DNA from: Kribbella sp. NBC_00382
GTDB taxonomy: Bacteria > Actinomycetota > Actinomycetes > Propionibacteriales > Kribbellaceae
Assembly (NCBI RefSeq): GCF_036067295.1
Contig: NZ_CP107954.1
Coordinates: 2,356,001 to 2,420,000 of the forward strand
Direction of reading: 5' to 3'
DNA length: 64,000 nucleotides
The notes under the pieces were generated by a model. That model did not search any database. It was not told the origin of the DNA and saw only the letters and a list, made by a program, of their open reading frames with translations. The position numbers and the translations under genes were made by a program. Positions 8,276 through 15,967 of the stretch are shown in pieces. Each line of letters begins with the position of its first letter. Within the stretch, counting starts at the first letter, position 1.

Positions 8276-8995
8276 ATGACGAACCAATCTCTGACACGTC
8301 CTGTTGCTCTCATCACCGGCGCCAGCGCGGGGCTCGGCCTCGCGCTGGCGCACGGTCTGGCCGACCGTGGCTGGGCCCTGATCATCAACGCCCGGGGCGC
8401 GGATGCGCTCAAGAACGCGGCCGACGTGCTGGCCGCGAAGACCGACGTCGTGCCGCTGGCCGGTGACGTCACCGACGCCGAGCACCGGGCCGACCTGGTC
8501 GATGCCGTCGGTGAACTCGGCCGGCTCGACCTGCTGGTCAACAACGCGAGCTACCTCGGCGCGAGTCCGCTGCAGCGGTTCGCCGGTACCGATCTCGACG
8601 AGCTGCGGCGCGTCTACGACGTCGATGTGATCGCGCCGATCGCGTTGAGCCAGGCGCTGCTGCCGGATCTGGCTGCGTCCGCCGGGATCGTGATCAACAT
8701 CAGCTCTGACGCCGCGGTGGAGGCATACGAGGGGTGGGGCGGCTACGGGTCGGCCAAGGCGGCGCTGGATCACGCGAGTGCTGTACTCGCTGCGGAGCAG
8801 CCGGGGCTGGCTGTGTACGCGGTGGATCCGGGTGACCTTCGGACGGCGATGCACCAGGCGGCCTTTCCCGGGGAAGACATTTCTGATCGGGCCGAGCCTG
8901 CGAGCGTCGTACCGGCGTTTCTGCAGTTGCTGGACAGTCGACCGGCCAGCGGTCGCTACCGCGCGGCCGAATTCGCGCCGGCGGTCACGTCGTGA
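8276..8995 (+). CDS. Short-chain dehydrogenase/reductase (SDR)
   Basis: A classical SDR of about 239 residues. It has the cofactor motif TGASAGLGLALA, the NNAS strand (LLVNNASYLG), a catalytic serine in INISSDAA and the YGSAK active-site pair. The NAD(P)H-dependent substrate is unknown. ATG at 8261 lies inside the SoxR-type promoter, whereas ATG at 8276 falls at the predicted transcription start, so a leaderless mRNA from 8276 is proposed. The stop overlaps the QueA-like start by four bases (GTGA). Redox-stress or quinone-responsive expression is inferred from the operator alone. Confidence 0.85.
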   Translation: MTNQSLTRPVALITGASAGLGLALAHGLADRGWALIINARGADALKNAADVLAAKTDVVPLAGDVTDAEHRADLVDAVGELGRLDLLVNNASYLGASPLQRFAGTDLDELRRVYDVDVIAPIALSQALLPDLAASAGIVINISSDAAVEAYEGWGGYGSAKAALDHASAVLAAEQPGLAVYAVDPGDLRTAMHQAAFPGEDISDRAEPASVVPAFLQLLDSRPASGRYRAAEFAPAVTS

Positions 8996-10023
8996 GAGTC
9001 CATCCACAGACCAGGTTCACGCTGCCCGACGAGCTGAACGCGGTCGAACCACCGGAGGCACGCGGGCTGGCCAGGGACCAGGTGAAGCTGTTGGTCGCGG
9101 AGGGGTCGACCGTCACGCACACGAGGTTCGATCGGATCGGCGAGCACCTGCGGCCCGGCGATCTGTTGCTGGTCAACACCTCGGGGACGCTGGGCGCCGC
9201 AGTGGACGGTACTTGGATCACTGGCTCGGGTGTCGCTCCTGTGGTCGTGCACTTCTCAACTGAGCTCGACGACGGCAACTGGGTGGTCGAGCTGCGCAAC
9301 GGCGGCCTGCCGATGTTCGGTGGTTCGGCAGGCGATCGGGTGGAGTTGCCGGAGGGAGTACTGACGCTGCTGGAGCCGTACGAGCCAAGCAGTCTGCGGT
9401 TGTGGAAGGCCAAGCCGCCGGTGGCAGACGTCGTCAACTACCTATGGAGGAACGGGCGGCCGATCACCTACAAGTACGTCGGCAAGCAGTGGCCGCTCGC
9501 GCTGTACCAGACGGTGTTCGCGAATCAGCCGGGCTCAGCGGAGATGCCTAGCGCGGGCAGGCCGTTCAGCTTCGAGCTGGTGAGTCAGCTGGCGGCTGCC
9601 GGCGTACTGATCGCTCCGATCCTGCTGCATTGCGGAGTGTCGTCGCTGGAGAGCCATGAGCTGCCACTGCCCGAGCGGTACGAGGTAACTGACCACACTG
9701 CGAACCTGGTGAATTGGGTGAAGGCCAACGGCAGCCGGGTGATCGCAGTCGGCACTACCGCGGTGCGCGCGATCGAGTCGGCGGCCCAGGCTGACCGTGT
9801 GGTCGCAGCGAAGGGCTGGACCGACCTGGTGCTCGGGCCTGACCATCCGGCGCGTGTTGTCGATGGGCTCATCACAGGAATGCACGCGCCGGAGGCTTCA
9901 CATCTGTTGTTGCTGGAATCGGTGGTCGGGGGCGACGTCGTGCAGCGTGCTTACGACGCCGCCCTCGAACACTCTTACCTGTGGCACGAATTCGGTGACG
10001 TCAGTCTTTTGCTCCGTCGGTGA
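8992..10023 (+). CDS. QueA-family SAM:tRNA ribosyltransferase-isomerase homologue
   Basis: A 343-residue homologue of QueA, which transfers and rearranges the ribosyl part of S-adenosylmethionine onto preQ1-tRNA to make epoxyqueuosine. Visible family features are FTLPDEL near the start, HTRFDRI, LRPGDLLLVNTS, FSFELVSQLAAAGVLIAPI..LHCGVSS and VIAVGTTAVRAIESA. It starts with GTG inside the SDR stop, so translation is coupled. No other queuosine genes (queC, D, E, F, tgt) are in the window, and pairing with an SDR under a SoxR-like box is unusual. It may be a QueA paralogue with a different substrate. Confidence 0.8.
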   Translation: MRVHPQTRFTLPDELNAVEPPEARGLARDQVKLLVAEGSTVTHTRFDRIGEHLRPGDLLLVNTSGTLGAAVDGTWITGSGVAPVVVHFSTELDDGNWVVELRNGGLPMFGGSAGDRVELPEGVLTLLEPYEPSSLRLWKAKPPVADVVNYLWRNGRPITYKYVGKQWPLALYQTVFANQPGSAEMPSAGRPFSFELVSQLAAAGVLIAPILLHCGVSSLESHELPLPERYEVTDHTANLVNWVKANGSRVIAVGTTAVRAIESAAQADRVVAAKGWTDLVLGPDHPARVVDGLITGMHAPEASHLLLLESVVGGDVVQRAYDAALEHSYLWHEFGDVSLLLRR

Positions 10024-10225
10024 CCTCGACGGCCACCTCGGCTTCGGCCGGTTCGATGGTCTCGAACTCGGCCGTGGTCACTGGAGGTCCGGCCGGCCCC
10101 GGGGTGGCTTCGTTACCCGGCCGGGCCCGCTTGTCGACCGCCCGCGGGCTCACCGCGGCCACCACCTGATGTCGGTACGCATCATGAATGTCCTTACCTT
10201 GCAAGGTCCCCCGTTGGGACTTCAC
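10001..10225 (-). CDS. Possible small protein downstream of TetR
   Basis: A 74-residue candidate beginning with GTG, preceded by AAAGGA with no spacer, which is a poor arrangement. It begins 15 bases after the TetR stop on the same strand and overlaps the end of the QueA-like gene by 23 bases. Its start is basic (KSQRGTLQGKD) and its end is acidic (ETIEPAEAEVAVEV). I recognise no family. Without it the gap 10024-10240 would be non-coding, and I see no terminator there. Support is weak: position, length and a charge-segregated composition unlike a random shadow. Confidence 0.25.
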   Translation of the reverse strand: MKSQRGTLQGKDIHDAYRHQVVAAVSPRAVDKRARPGNEATPGPAGPPVTTAEFETIEPAEAEVAVEVTDGAKD

Positions 10226-10240
10226 TCCTTTGACGAGTGA

Positions 10241-10873
10241 TCAGTGCCCAACGTCATGCGCCGACGCGAAATTGTGGCCTAGCCCTTTATTAGTTCGCCT
10301 TTCAACCGTTGCCGGCCGGGCACCACATCCGTGCAGAAAGGTGTGGACGCCGCTGGTGACCGTTGCGCGGATCTCCGCTGAGGAGTCGGAGATCAGGAGG
10401 CAGAAGTGCAACGCTGCCTGCATCGGGTCCTCGAAGTCGAGCAGGCCGTCGTCGGCAAGGGTGTTGAAGCGGTCGGCCAGCACGCGGCGAACCGTCAGGG
10501 TCTGCTGCCAGGCGTCGATCGCCCCGTCGGGGAGGTGGCCGGCCTCGGCGTTGACCTGCCGGACCAATGCGGCGTGATCGGCGTAGTCCGGCATCGGAGT
10601 CCGCCAGGCGATCCCGAACTCGACCAGGTCCGCCTCGAGATCGGTGATCCTGCGCAGGTACCGGTCGACAATCTCCAGTCGCGCACTGGTGACCCGCTCG
10701 GCGCTGTCCTGGATCACCGCATGAAACAAGCCGGCCTTGTCCTGGAAGTGGTTGTAGATCGTCCGCGTCGAGACCTTCGCCTCCGCGGCGATCACGTCGA
10801 TGCTCGCCCGGGCGTAGCCGTCCCGCGCGAACACGGTCAGCCCGCCCGCAAGCACCGCTTGCCGCTTGTCCAT
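10241..10873 (-). CDS. TetR family regulator
   Basis: About 210 residues. The N-terminal DNA-binding domain reads MDKRQAVLAGGLTVFARDGY, then ASIDVIAAEAKVSTRTIYNHF, a textbook TetR helix-turn-helix. The C-terminal part resembles the TetR_C group seen in AefR-like repressors. ATG at 10873 is chosen because GAGG lies nine bases upstream; an upstream TTG extension would run through the operator. Two palindromic operators sit directly ahead of it, so autoregulation is very likely. The upstream gene on the same strand (isomerase) ends only 65 bases away. Confidence 0.9.
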   Translation of the reverse strand: MDKRQAVLAGGLTVFARDGYARASIDVIAAEAKVSTRTIYNHFQDKAGLFHAVIQDSAERVTSARLEIVDRYLRRITDLEADLVEFGIAWRTPMPDYADHAALVRQVNAEAGHLPDGAIDAWQQTLTVRRVLADRFNTLADDGLLDFEDPMQAALHFCLLISDSSAEIRATVTSGVHTFLHGCGARPATVERRTNKGLGHNFASAHDVGH

Positions 10874-10892
10874 GGGAGTCAGCCTCTGGTCG

Positions 10893-10930
10893 GTACAACG
10901 CTCGTTGTACAACTACAACGAGCGTTGCAC
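10893..10930. promoter_or_regulatory. Tandem TetR operators
   Basis: Site 1, 10893-10910, is the perfect palindrome GTACAACG-CT-CGTTGTAC. Site 2, 10913-10930, is the near-perfect copy CTACAACG-AG-CGTTGCAC. The centres are 20 bp apart, about two helical turns, so two dimers could bind the same face. The sites lie between the isomerase stop and the TetR start. Confidence 0.8.
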
Positions 10931-10937
10931 CTCCGGG

Positions 10938-11708
10938 TCATGACAACCAGGTCAGCGTTGCCGGTAGGGCCTCGGCCAGTGGTGGCAGGTGCGGGTGCCA
11001 CTTCAGCTCCCATTCGAGGGAGAGCCAGTAGTCGGTGCCTTTGAGGGTCTGCAGAAGGTCGGCGATCGGGTAGTCACCGGCGCCGATCGGTACCGGCTTG
11101 TAGTCCTGGGTGGAGTCTTCGTCCTTGATCTGGATGAAGTCGATCCAGGGTTTCAGCAGGTCGTACGCCTCGGCAGGGGTCTCGCCGCGGCTCCAGGTGT
11201 GGGCGCTGTCCCAGAGCACCTTCACGTTGTGGCTGGGTGCTTCGGCGTCCAGCAGCCGGCAGAGCTGGGCCATCTTTTGTCCGGCCGAATGCGAGTCGTG
11301 CGTCTCCAGCAGGATCCGGGAGTCCTTCGGGGCGGACGTCACCCGGTCCAGCGCGCGGATCTCGCCTGGGGTCGGACCCTCTGCGAGGTGCTCCGCTGGG
11401 TCATCGCCTGGGAAGACGCGGACACCGCGGGCACCGAGGTCGGCGGCCAGTTCGAGATGCGCCTCGAGCGGTTGCTCCTCGACCGCGCAGAGTTTCACGT
11501 AGCTGTTGACGGCGAGGATCTCCAGCCCGGCGTCCTCGATCCGGGTCCGCAGCGCGCGGCGCTCGGCCGGGGTCAGTCCGAGGTGGGTGAACTCGTCGTC
11601 GGCCGTCCGCAGCTCCAGCCCGGCAATGTTGTTGCGTTTGGCAAGCTCCAGGACGTGGTCCAGGGGCTCGCCGGGACAGCCGAGGGTGGAGAAACCGAGC
11701 GGGAACAC
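10938..11708 (-). CDS. Sugar phosphate isomerase/epimerase (xylose-isomerase-like TIM barrel)
   Basis: A 256-residue TIM-barrel protein. It opens with FPLGFSTLGCPGEPLDHVLE and shows the metal-site pattern of this superfamily: a glutamate in LELR, LLETHDSHS, VLWDSAHTWSRGE and IQIKDED. Members isomerise or epimerise sugars or inositols with a divalent metal; the substrate here is unknown. The frame is open far upstream, but that part is an arginine-rich shadow of the neighbouring repeat-rich gene. GTG at 11708, four bases after the upstream TGA, is the real start. Tight coupling to the DUF4328 gene suggests one transcript. Confidence 0.85.
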   Translation of the reverse strand: MFPLGFSTLGCPGEPLDHVLELAKRNNIAGLELRTADDEFTHLGLTPAERRALRTRIEDAGLEILAVNSYVKLCAVEEQPLEAHLELAADLGARGVRVFPGDDPAEHLAEGPTPGEIRALDRVTSAPKDSRILLETHDSHSAGQKMAQLCRLLDAEAPSHNVKVLWDSAHTWSRGETPAEAYDLLKPWIDFIQIKDEDSTQDYKPVPIGAGDYPIADLLQTLKGTDYWLSLEWELKWHPHLPPLAEALPATLTWLS

Positions 11709-11712
11709 TCGG

Positions 11713-13788
11713 TCAGACCCAGCGACGGCGCGGGTGGGTGCGGGGAGCGGTGGTCTCCGAGTCGTCCTTCTCCGGAGCGGCCGGAGTGGTCGGAGCAGCC
11801 GGGGTGGTCGGCTCGGCCGGGGCCTCGTACGAGTACGGGGACGACTGGTAGTCCGTCGCCGGCTGGTCGGAGTAGCTGGTGCTGTAGTCCGAGGTGTACT
11901 CGCTGGAGTAGTTCTCCTGCGGGTAGGTCGGGCTGTAGGAGCTGTCGTAGCTCGTGCTGTAGTCGTCGGTGGCCGGTGCCGTGTAGGGGGTCTCCGGGGC
12001 CGGCGTGTACGAGTCGTAGCCGGTGTTCGAGCTGTACGTGTCGTACGAGGATTCCGACGAGTAGCTGTCGTAGCTCGGGTTGCTGCTGTAGTCCGAGGTG
12101 TACGTCGGCTCGGGCGTCGTCGGCTCGGTGTACGACGAATAGTTCGACGAGTACTCCGAGGTGTAGGACGTCTCGTACTCCGGGGTGGCCACCGGGGCCG
12201 CCGGCTCTTCGTACGGCGCGTAGGTCGGGTCAGGCGTGTAGGTCGGAGCGGTGTAGCTGGTCTCCGGCGTGTACGACGGCTCGGGACCGTACGACGGGAC
12301 GGTCGGCAGCGGCTTCGACGGCGTGAGGTAGTCGTCCTGCGCCGGCAGCGACGGCGCCTGCTGGTAGTAGCTGTCCGAAGCCGGTACTGCGGCCTGAACC
12401 GTCGACGGGCTGTCAACCGCGACCCGAGCGGCCCTGCGACCAGCGCGCGCAACAGGCGCGGGCTCAGGCTCGGGTGCGGGCTCCGTGGAGGTCAGGTAGT
12501 CAGAGGTGGTGCTGCTGCTCTCGTACGAGTAGGGCTCGGAGTACGAGCTGGCCCAGGAGGGCTCCGACGGCTCAGTGGTGCGGGCGGCCGGCTGGTACGC
12601 GTACGGGTCGGGCTGGGCCGGCGGCGCGACGGTCTCGGCCTGCCAGCTCGGCAGCGGCGCGGAGGAGAGCAGGTCGTTGCTCGGCGTCGGGGGGTACGGG
12701 TTGGAGGGGCTCGACCAGGTCGGCGTCTCCAGACCGGAAGCGGTCTGCTGGTACGACGGCTGTGCCTCGATCACCTGGCCGGTGTCCTCGCGCCAGCTCT
12801 CGATCGGGCTGAACTGCTCGGTGGCCGGGCCTGCGTCCTCCCAGGACGGCGCGGCCGGGGCCTCGGCGGCCGGGGCGAACGGGCTCCACTTCGGAGCCTC
12901 CTCGGCCGGCGGCGCACCGGCGGCGAGCGCCAGCGCGGGCTGACGGTCCAGCCGCGGTTGGGCGATCGGCTCGGCGATCGCGGGCTGCTCGGAGGTGTCG
13001 TCGTCGGCAGCGACCCGGTACGACGGGACGGCCACCAGCTTCGGCTCGCGCTGGTCCCACCAGGGCATCCATTCGCGGCTGGTCTGCATGCCGTTGATCT
13101 TGCGGATGATCAGCGTCGCGCCGGTGGCGGCGACGGCCGTCAGGATCAGCGACGCGGTACCGGCGAGGGCGATGCCGCGGAGCGAGCCGACGGTCGCCTC
13201 CATCCACATCAGCGCCCGGCGGATCACCACGTCGAACACGAGAGCGCCGACCCAGGCTACCCACCACACGTTCGTGAGGAGAGGCTTCCTGAGCCGGCGC
13301 AGGTCGTCGGCGTACACAGGAGTCTTCGGATCGCTGGCCAGCCAGATGTCGTCGACGATCTGTTTCGGGTAGATCAGGTTCGGGCCGGGGACGAACCAGC
13401 TGGCCAGCACCCAGCCGTGGCTGCGGCGGTGGTCCGCCTGGCAGAAGACCTCGGAGTTGACCCGCACTCGCCACAGCCAGATCACGAAGACCACGGCGGC
13501 GGCGACGGAGATGATGACGTTCGGGATCGAGGTGATCCGGGAGATCGCGTCGGCGCGGTTCAGATCCGCGTCGTCGACGTTCGGGCCGCCACCGAGGTAG
13601 CCGTTGACCACGCCGTAGGTGTTCCAGTCGGACCACGTACACAGCAGATGAGTGACCGTTGAGGCGCCGAGCAGACCGATCGCGATCTTCCCGACCGTAC
13701 CGACCTGCTGGAACTCTTCGGCGGCATGTGGCTGCCACTCATCTTTTGCTTCAACAGCAGAAAGAACTGCTCGTTGCGGGTGGCTCAC
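11713..13788 (-). CDS. DUF4328 membrane protein with long tyrosine/serine-rich tail (copy 3)
   Basis: About 691 residues. Residues 1-270 form a DUF4328 domain with four membrane spans and landmarks VFVIWLWRVRVNSEVF and PGPNLIYPKQIVDDIWLASDP. The remainder, over 400 residues, is a cytoplasmic or surface low-complexity tail. It starts acidic and proline/alanine-rich with repeated tryptophans, then about 190 residues become dominated by Y, S, T, P, D and E in YxSxYSS-like units (for example TSEYSSNYSSYTEP). Such a tail resembles eukaryotic prion-like or FUS-type segments in composition only. GTG at 13788 is the start because GAGGGA lies eight bases upstream; the longer frame lacks such support. 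Confidence 0.8.
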   Translation of the reverse strand: MSHPQRAVLSAVEAKDEWQPHAAEEFQQVGTVGKIAIGLLGASTVTHLLCTWSDWNTYGVVNGYLGGGPNVDDADLNRADAISRITSIPNVIISVAAAVVFVIWLWRVRVNSEVFCQADHRRSHGWVLASWFVPGPNLIYPKQIVDDIWLASDPKTPVYADDLRRLRKPLLTNVWWVAWVGALVFDVVIRRALMWMEATVGSLRGIALAGTASLILTAVAATGATLIIRKINGMQTSREWMPWWDQREPKLVAVPSYRVAADDDTSEQPAIAEPIAQPRLDRQPALALAAGAPPAEEAPKWSPFAPAAEAPAAPSWEDAGPATEQFSPIESWREDTGQVIEAQPSYQQTASGLETPTWSSPSNPYPPTPSNDLLSSAPLPSWQAETVAPPAQPDPYAYQPAARTTEPSEPSWASSYSEPYSYESSSTTSDYLTSTEPAPEPEPAPVARAGRRAARVAVDSPSTVQAAVPASDSYYQQAPSLPAQDDYLTPSKPLPTVPSYGPEPSYTPETSYTAPTYTPDPTYAPYEEPAAPVATPEYETSYTSEYSSNYSSYTEPTTPEPTYTSDYSSNPSYDSYSSESSYDTYSSNTGYDSYTPAPETPYTAPATDDYSTSYDSSYSPTYPQENYSSEYTSDYSTSYSDQPATDYQSSPYSYEAPAEPTTPAAPTTPAAPEKDDSETTAPRTHPRRRWV

Positions 13789-13993
13789 GTCTTGCGTCCC
13801 TCGCGTTGCTGGAACTCCGTCTGTTCGGCGTTTCGATCGTGTCCTGCCCCCGCGTGACCGAGCCACATTGATACCACGAAGTAAGTACGCCTGTGGAGTC
13901 GATGCCAGCACGGAGGGTATCGACTTAACGCGCTCTTTTCGTACGCCCATCACCACTTGTAACGACGTACTCCACGGTCTGTAACGGTTTGGT

Positions 13994-14722
13994 TTACAGA
14001 GCAGGAGGTTGGTAGCCCCGATCGACCGGATATCCGGCCTGGTCCTGGGCCCACCACGGCGTCCACGGCCGGCGCAGCTGGAGTTCGTTGATGCGCTGAA
14101 CCAACATCACTGCGAGTACTGCCGCGGCGGTTGTGCTGATCGCGGAAATGCCGGACATCACAGCATTCGTCCGAAGTTCGGAGAGTTGCGGGGCGCCGTT
14201 CAGCACGCTGCGCTGGGCGACGTTGTCGAGGACCAGCCCGACCACCCAGGTCAGCCACCAGGCCCAGACCAGCCGGGTGCCGGGGATACCGCGCAGCGAC
14301 TCGATCCCGGTCGGCGTCCGCGGGTCGCTGGCCGCCACGATGTCGTCGACCACCTGCTTGGGGTACCAGAGGTTCACCACCGGGCAGATCCAGCTGCCGA
14401 GCACCCAGCCGCGAGTGAACCGGTGCTCGCCGCGGCAGAACATCTCCGCGTTCCAGCGGACCCGCCAGAGCCAGACGATGAAGACCGCCGCGGCCGCGAA
14501 CAGGGCGATCGCGGCGACGATGCCGAGCGAGCCGGAGATCAGGTCGGCCCGGGCGAACTTGTCGTCGTTGCCTGGATAACGCTCGAGGGTGCGGAAGGAG
14601 TACCAGTCGGACCACGCGGTGGCCCAGCCGAGCACGGTGACAACGCCGATCAGTACGGAGGCGGCCAGGCCCATCGCCTCCTCGGAGCTGAACCATCGGT
14701 CCATCGGCGGCTGACCGGTCAT
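13994..14722 (-). CDS. DUF4328 family membrane protein (copy 2)
   Basis: A 242-residue compact member with four hydrophobic spans and the family landmarks VFIVWLWRVRWNAEMFC, GWVLGSWICPVVNLWYPKQ and VDDIVAASDP, close in sequence to copy 3. Its C-terminal tail is short (PWTPWWAQDQAGYP), with the tryptophan pair also seen in copy 3 at WMPWW. ATG at 14722 follows GAGGAGG by five bases. It lies upstream of copy 3 in the same direction with a gap of about 205 bases, so these two probably arose by duplication, copy 3 gaining the long tail. Function unknown. Confidence 0.78.
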   Translation of the reverse strand: MTGQPPMDRWFSSEEAMGLAASVLIGVVTVLGWATAWSDWYSFRTLERYPGNDDKFARADLISGSLGIVAAIALFAAAAVFIVWLWRVRWNAEMFCRGEHRFTRGWVLGSWICPVVNLWYPKQVVDDIVAASDPRTPTGIESLRGIPGTRLVWAWWLTWVVGLVLDNVAQRSVLNGAPQLSELRTNAVMSGISAISTTAAAVLAVMLVQRINELQLRRPWTPWWAQDQAGYPVDRGYQPPAL

Positions 14723-14878
14723 GTACACCTCCTCGGGCAGGCTGGCAACGGCGAGGCATCAGAAATAGCACACAGACAGTGATCGTCCGCGAACCTTGTG
14801 TGCGGCACCGGCAGGTGTCGTTGCGCGGTAGCGGCCGCGGCCTGCCATAGTGTCGGTCCTTGGGTGGACCATAGGACT

Positions 14879-15358
14879 ATGCGCTGGTCCGTGTTCGATT
14901 CGCCCATCGGTGAGCTGTCCGTCGCCGTTGACGACCACGGCCTGTGCCGGTTGCGGTTCGGCGCCATCGAGCTCGGGCCGGACCGGGCCCGCGACGAGCT
15001 GCTGATCGCTGCCGAGGAGCAACTGAAGGCGTACTTCGCCGGCGAGCTGACCGAGTTCGACCTGCCGCTGTCGGTGCGCGGCGGGTCGCAGTTCGAGCGC
15101 GCTGTCTGGGAGCGGCTGAAGCAGATTCCGTACGGCGAGATGGAGACGTACGGCGAGGTCGCCAAGGCCGTTGGCGACGCGGGGGCAGCGCGGGCCGTCG
15201 GGGTCGCCTGCAACCGCAACCCGATCGCGGTGATCGTGCCCTGCCACCGGGTCGTCGGGGCCGGCGGCAAGATGGTCGGCTTCGGCGGTGGCATCCCGCT
15301 GAAGCGGCACCTGCTCGAACTCGAAGCACGGATCACACTCGAAACGCGCTGGCTCTGA
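14879..15358 (+). CDS. ogt: Methylated-DNA--[protein]-cysteine S-methyltransferase
   Basis: A 159-residue suicide repair protein that moves the methyl group of O6-methylguanine onto its own cysteine. The active site IVPCHRVVG is intact with cysteine about residue 122. The DNA-binding helix region FERAVWERLKQIPYGEMETYGEVA and the RAVGVACNRNP arginine-finger stretch are typical, as is the closing GGIPLKRHLL. ATG at 14879 gives the normal family length; upstream in-frame codons add a cysteine-rich stretch not seen in the family. Monocistronic, divergent from DUF4328 copy 2. Confidence 0.93.
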   Translation: MRWSVFDSPIGELSVAVDDHGLCRLRFGAIELGPDRARDELLIAAEEQLKAYFAGELTEFDLPLSVRGGSQFERAVWERLKQIPYGEMETYGEVAKAVGDAGAARAVGVACNRNPIAVIVPCHRVVGAGGKMVGFGGGIPLKRHLLELEARITLETRWL

Positions 15359-15451
15359 ACACTCAGTGAAGAAGTTGCAGATGAAGCGTAAAGAAGTTTC
15401 CGCCGTGCCGTTGCGATGACAGGTATCGGTCAGCCAAGCGCTAATGTCGCG

Positions 15452-15484
15452 GTGTGCGATCACACTGACACAGTTCGATCACAC
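15452..15484. promoter_or_regulatory. Repeated CGATCACAC motif upstream of small Cys-rich gene
   Basis: CGATCACAC occurs at 15457-15465 and 15476-15484, a 19-base spacing. The first copy is part of the inverted repeat GTGTG-CGAT-CACAC (15452-15465). They lie about 40-70 bases ahead of the 15524 start, where a promoter would be expected, and may be an operator. The factor is unknown. Confidence 0.35.
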
Positions 15485-15523
15485 GTTTGACTGGTTCCGC
15501 CCCGACCTGCCCGGAGACGATGA

Positions 15524-15847
15524 ATGACGCAGCCCAGCTCGGCGCCGCATGACGACCTGAGCCAGTTGATGGACAAGAGCGCCGAAGAGTGGTCCGCGCC
15601 GGAGATCCAGGACGCGGCCAGAACGGCCCTTCAGATGCATGCACCGGATCGTGAGCCGCTGACCTGGATCAAACGGTTCGGCGTACTGCCCTGGCTGCAC
15701 CGCAACGACGCCGTCTGCCGCGAGTGCGGCGGCAGCTACCCCTGCATCACCCACCGCTACGCGACCCAGCTGCTCTCGGCCGGCCGGATCTCCACCACCC
15801 GCCCCGACCGCTCCGACGGCGAACCCGCGGACGAGACCCTGAACTGA
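15524..15847 (+). CDS. Small Cys/His-rich hypothetical protein
   Basis: A 107-residue protein I do not recognise by name. The centre holds CRECGGSYPCITHRY, where two CxxC-spaced cysteines, a third cysteine and a histidine could bind zinc. A tryptophan-containing stretch (LTWIKRFGVLPWLHRND) precedes it. The ends are polar and probably disordered. GGAGA lies six bases ahead of the ATG. It is convergent with the DUF5324-like gene and separated from it by a strong terminator. A small zinc-ribbon regulator or adaptor is possible but unproven. Confidence 0.6.
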   Translation: MTQPSSAPHDDLSQLMDKSAEEWSAPEIQDAARTALQMHAPDREPLTWIKRFGVLPWLHRNDAVCRECGGSYPCITHRYATQLLSAGRISTTRPDRSDGEPADETLN

Positions 15848-15907
15848 CCGGTCCTGGCTGACCGGCGCTGAACCGGCCGGCGTTCATCTGACCGGCCGCT
15901 GAACTGA

Positions 15908-15945
15908 CGAAGGCCGCGACCTCCACCTGGGGGTCGCGGCCTTCG
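15908..15945. terminator. Bidirectional terminator hairpin
   Basis: CGAAGGCCGCGACC (15908-15921) pairs perfectly with GGTCGCGGCCTTCG (15932-15945) across a ten-base loop, between two convergent genes. There is no long T run, as is common in GC-rich actinobacteria. Confidence 0.8.
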
Positions 15946-15967
15946 CCGTTGCGGTGTCGAGGGTGGC

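Noticed and set aside
11709..12452. N-terminal extension of the TIM-barrel isomerase
   Set aside because: The added 248 residues are mostly RRT-rich repeats from another frame of the neighbouring gene. The true fold starts at FPLGFSTLG after GTG 11708.
11506..13662. Long plus-strand frame of 718 codons, arginine/valine-rich
   Set aside because: It runs antisense to the Tyr/Ser-rich repeat gene and only mirrors its TAC/TCG codons. It has no domain, no ribosome site and extreme composition.
15845..15907. Short CTGACCGG/GAACCGG repeats after the small Cys-rich gene
   Set aside because: Irregular and short; probably chance in GC-rich DNA, with only the following hairpin convincing.
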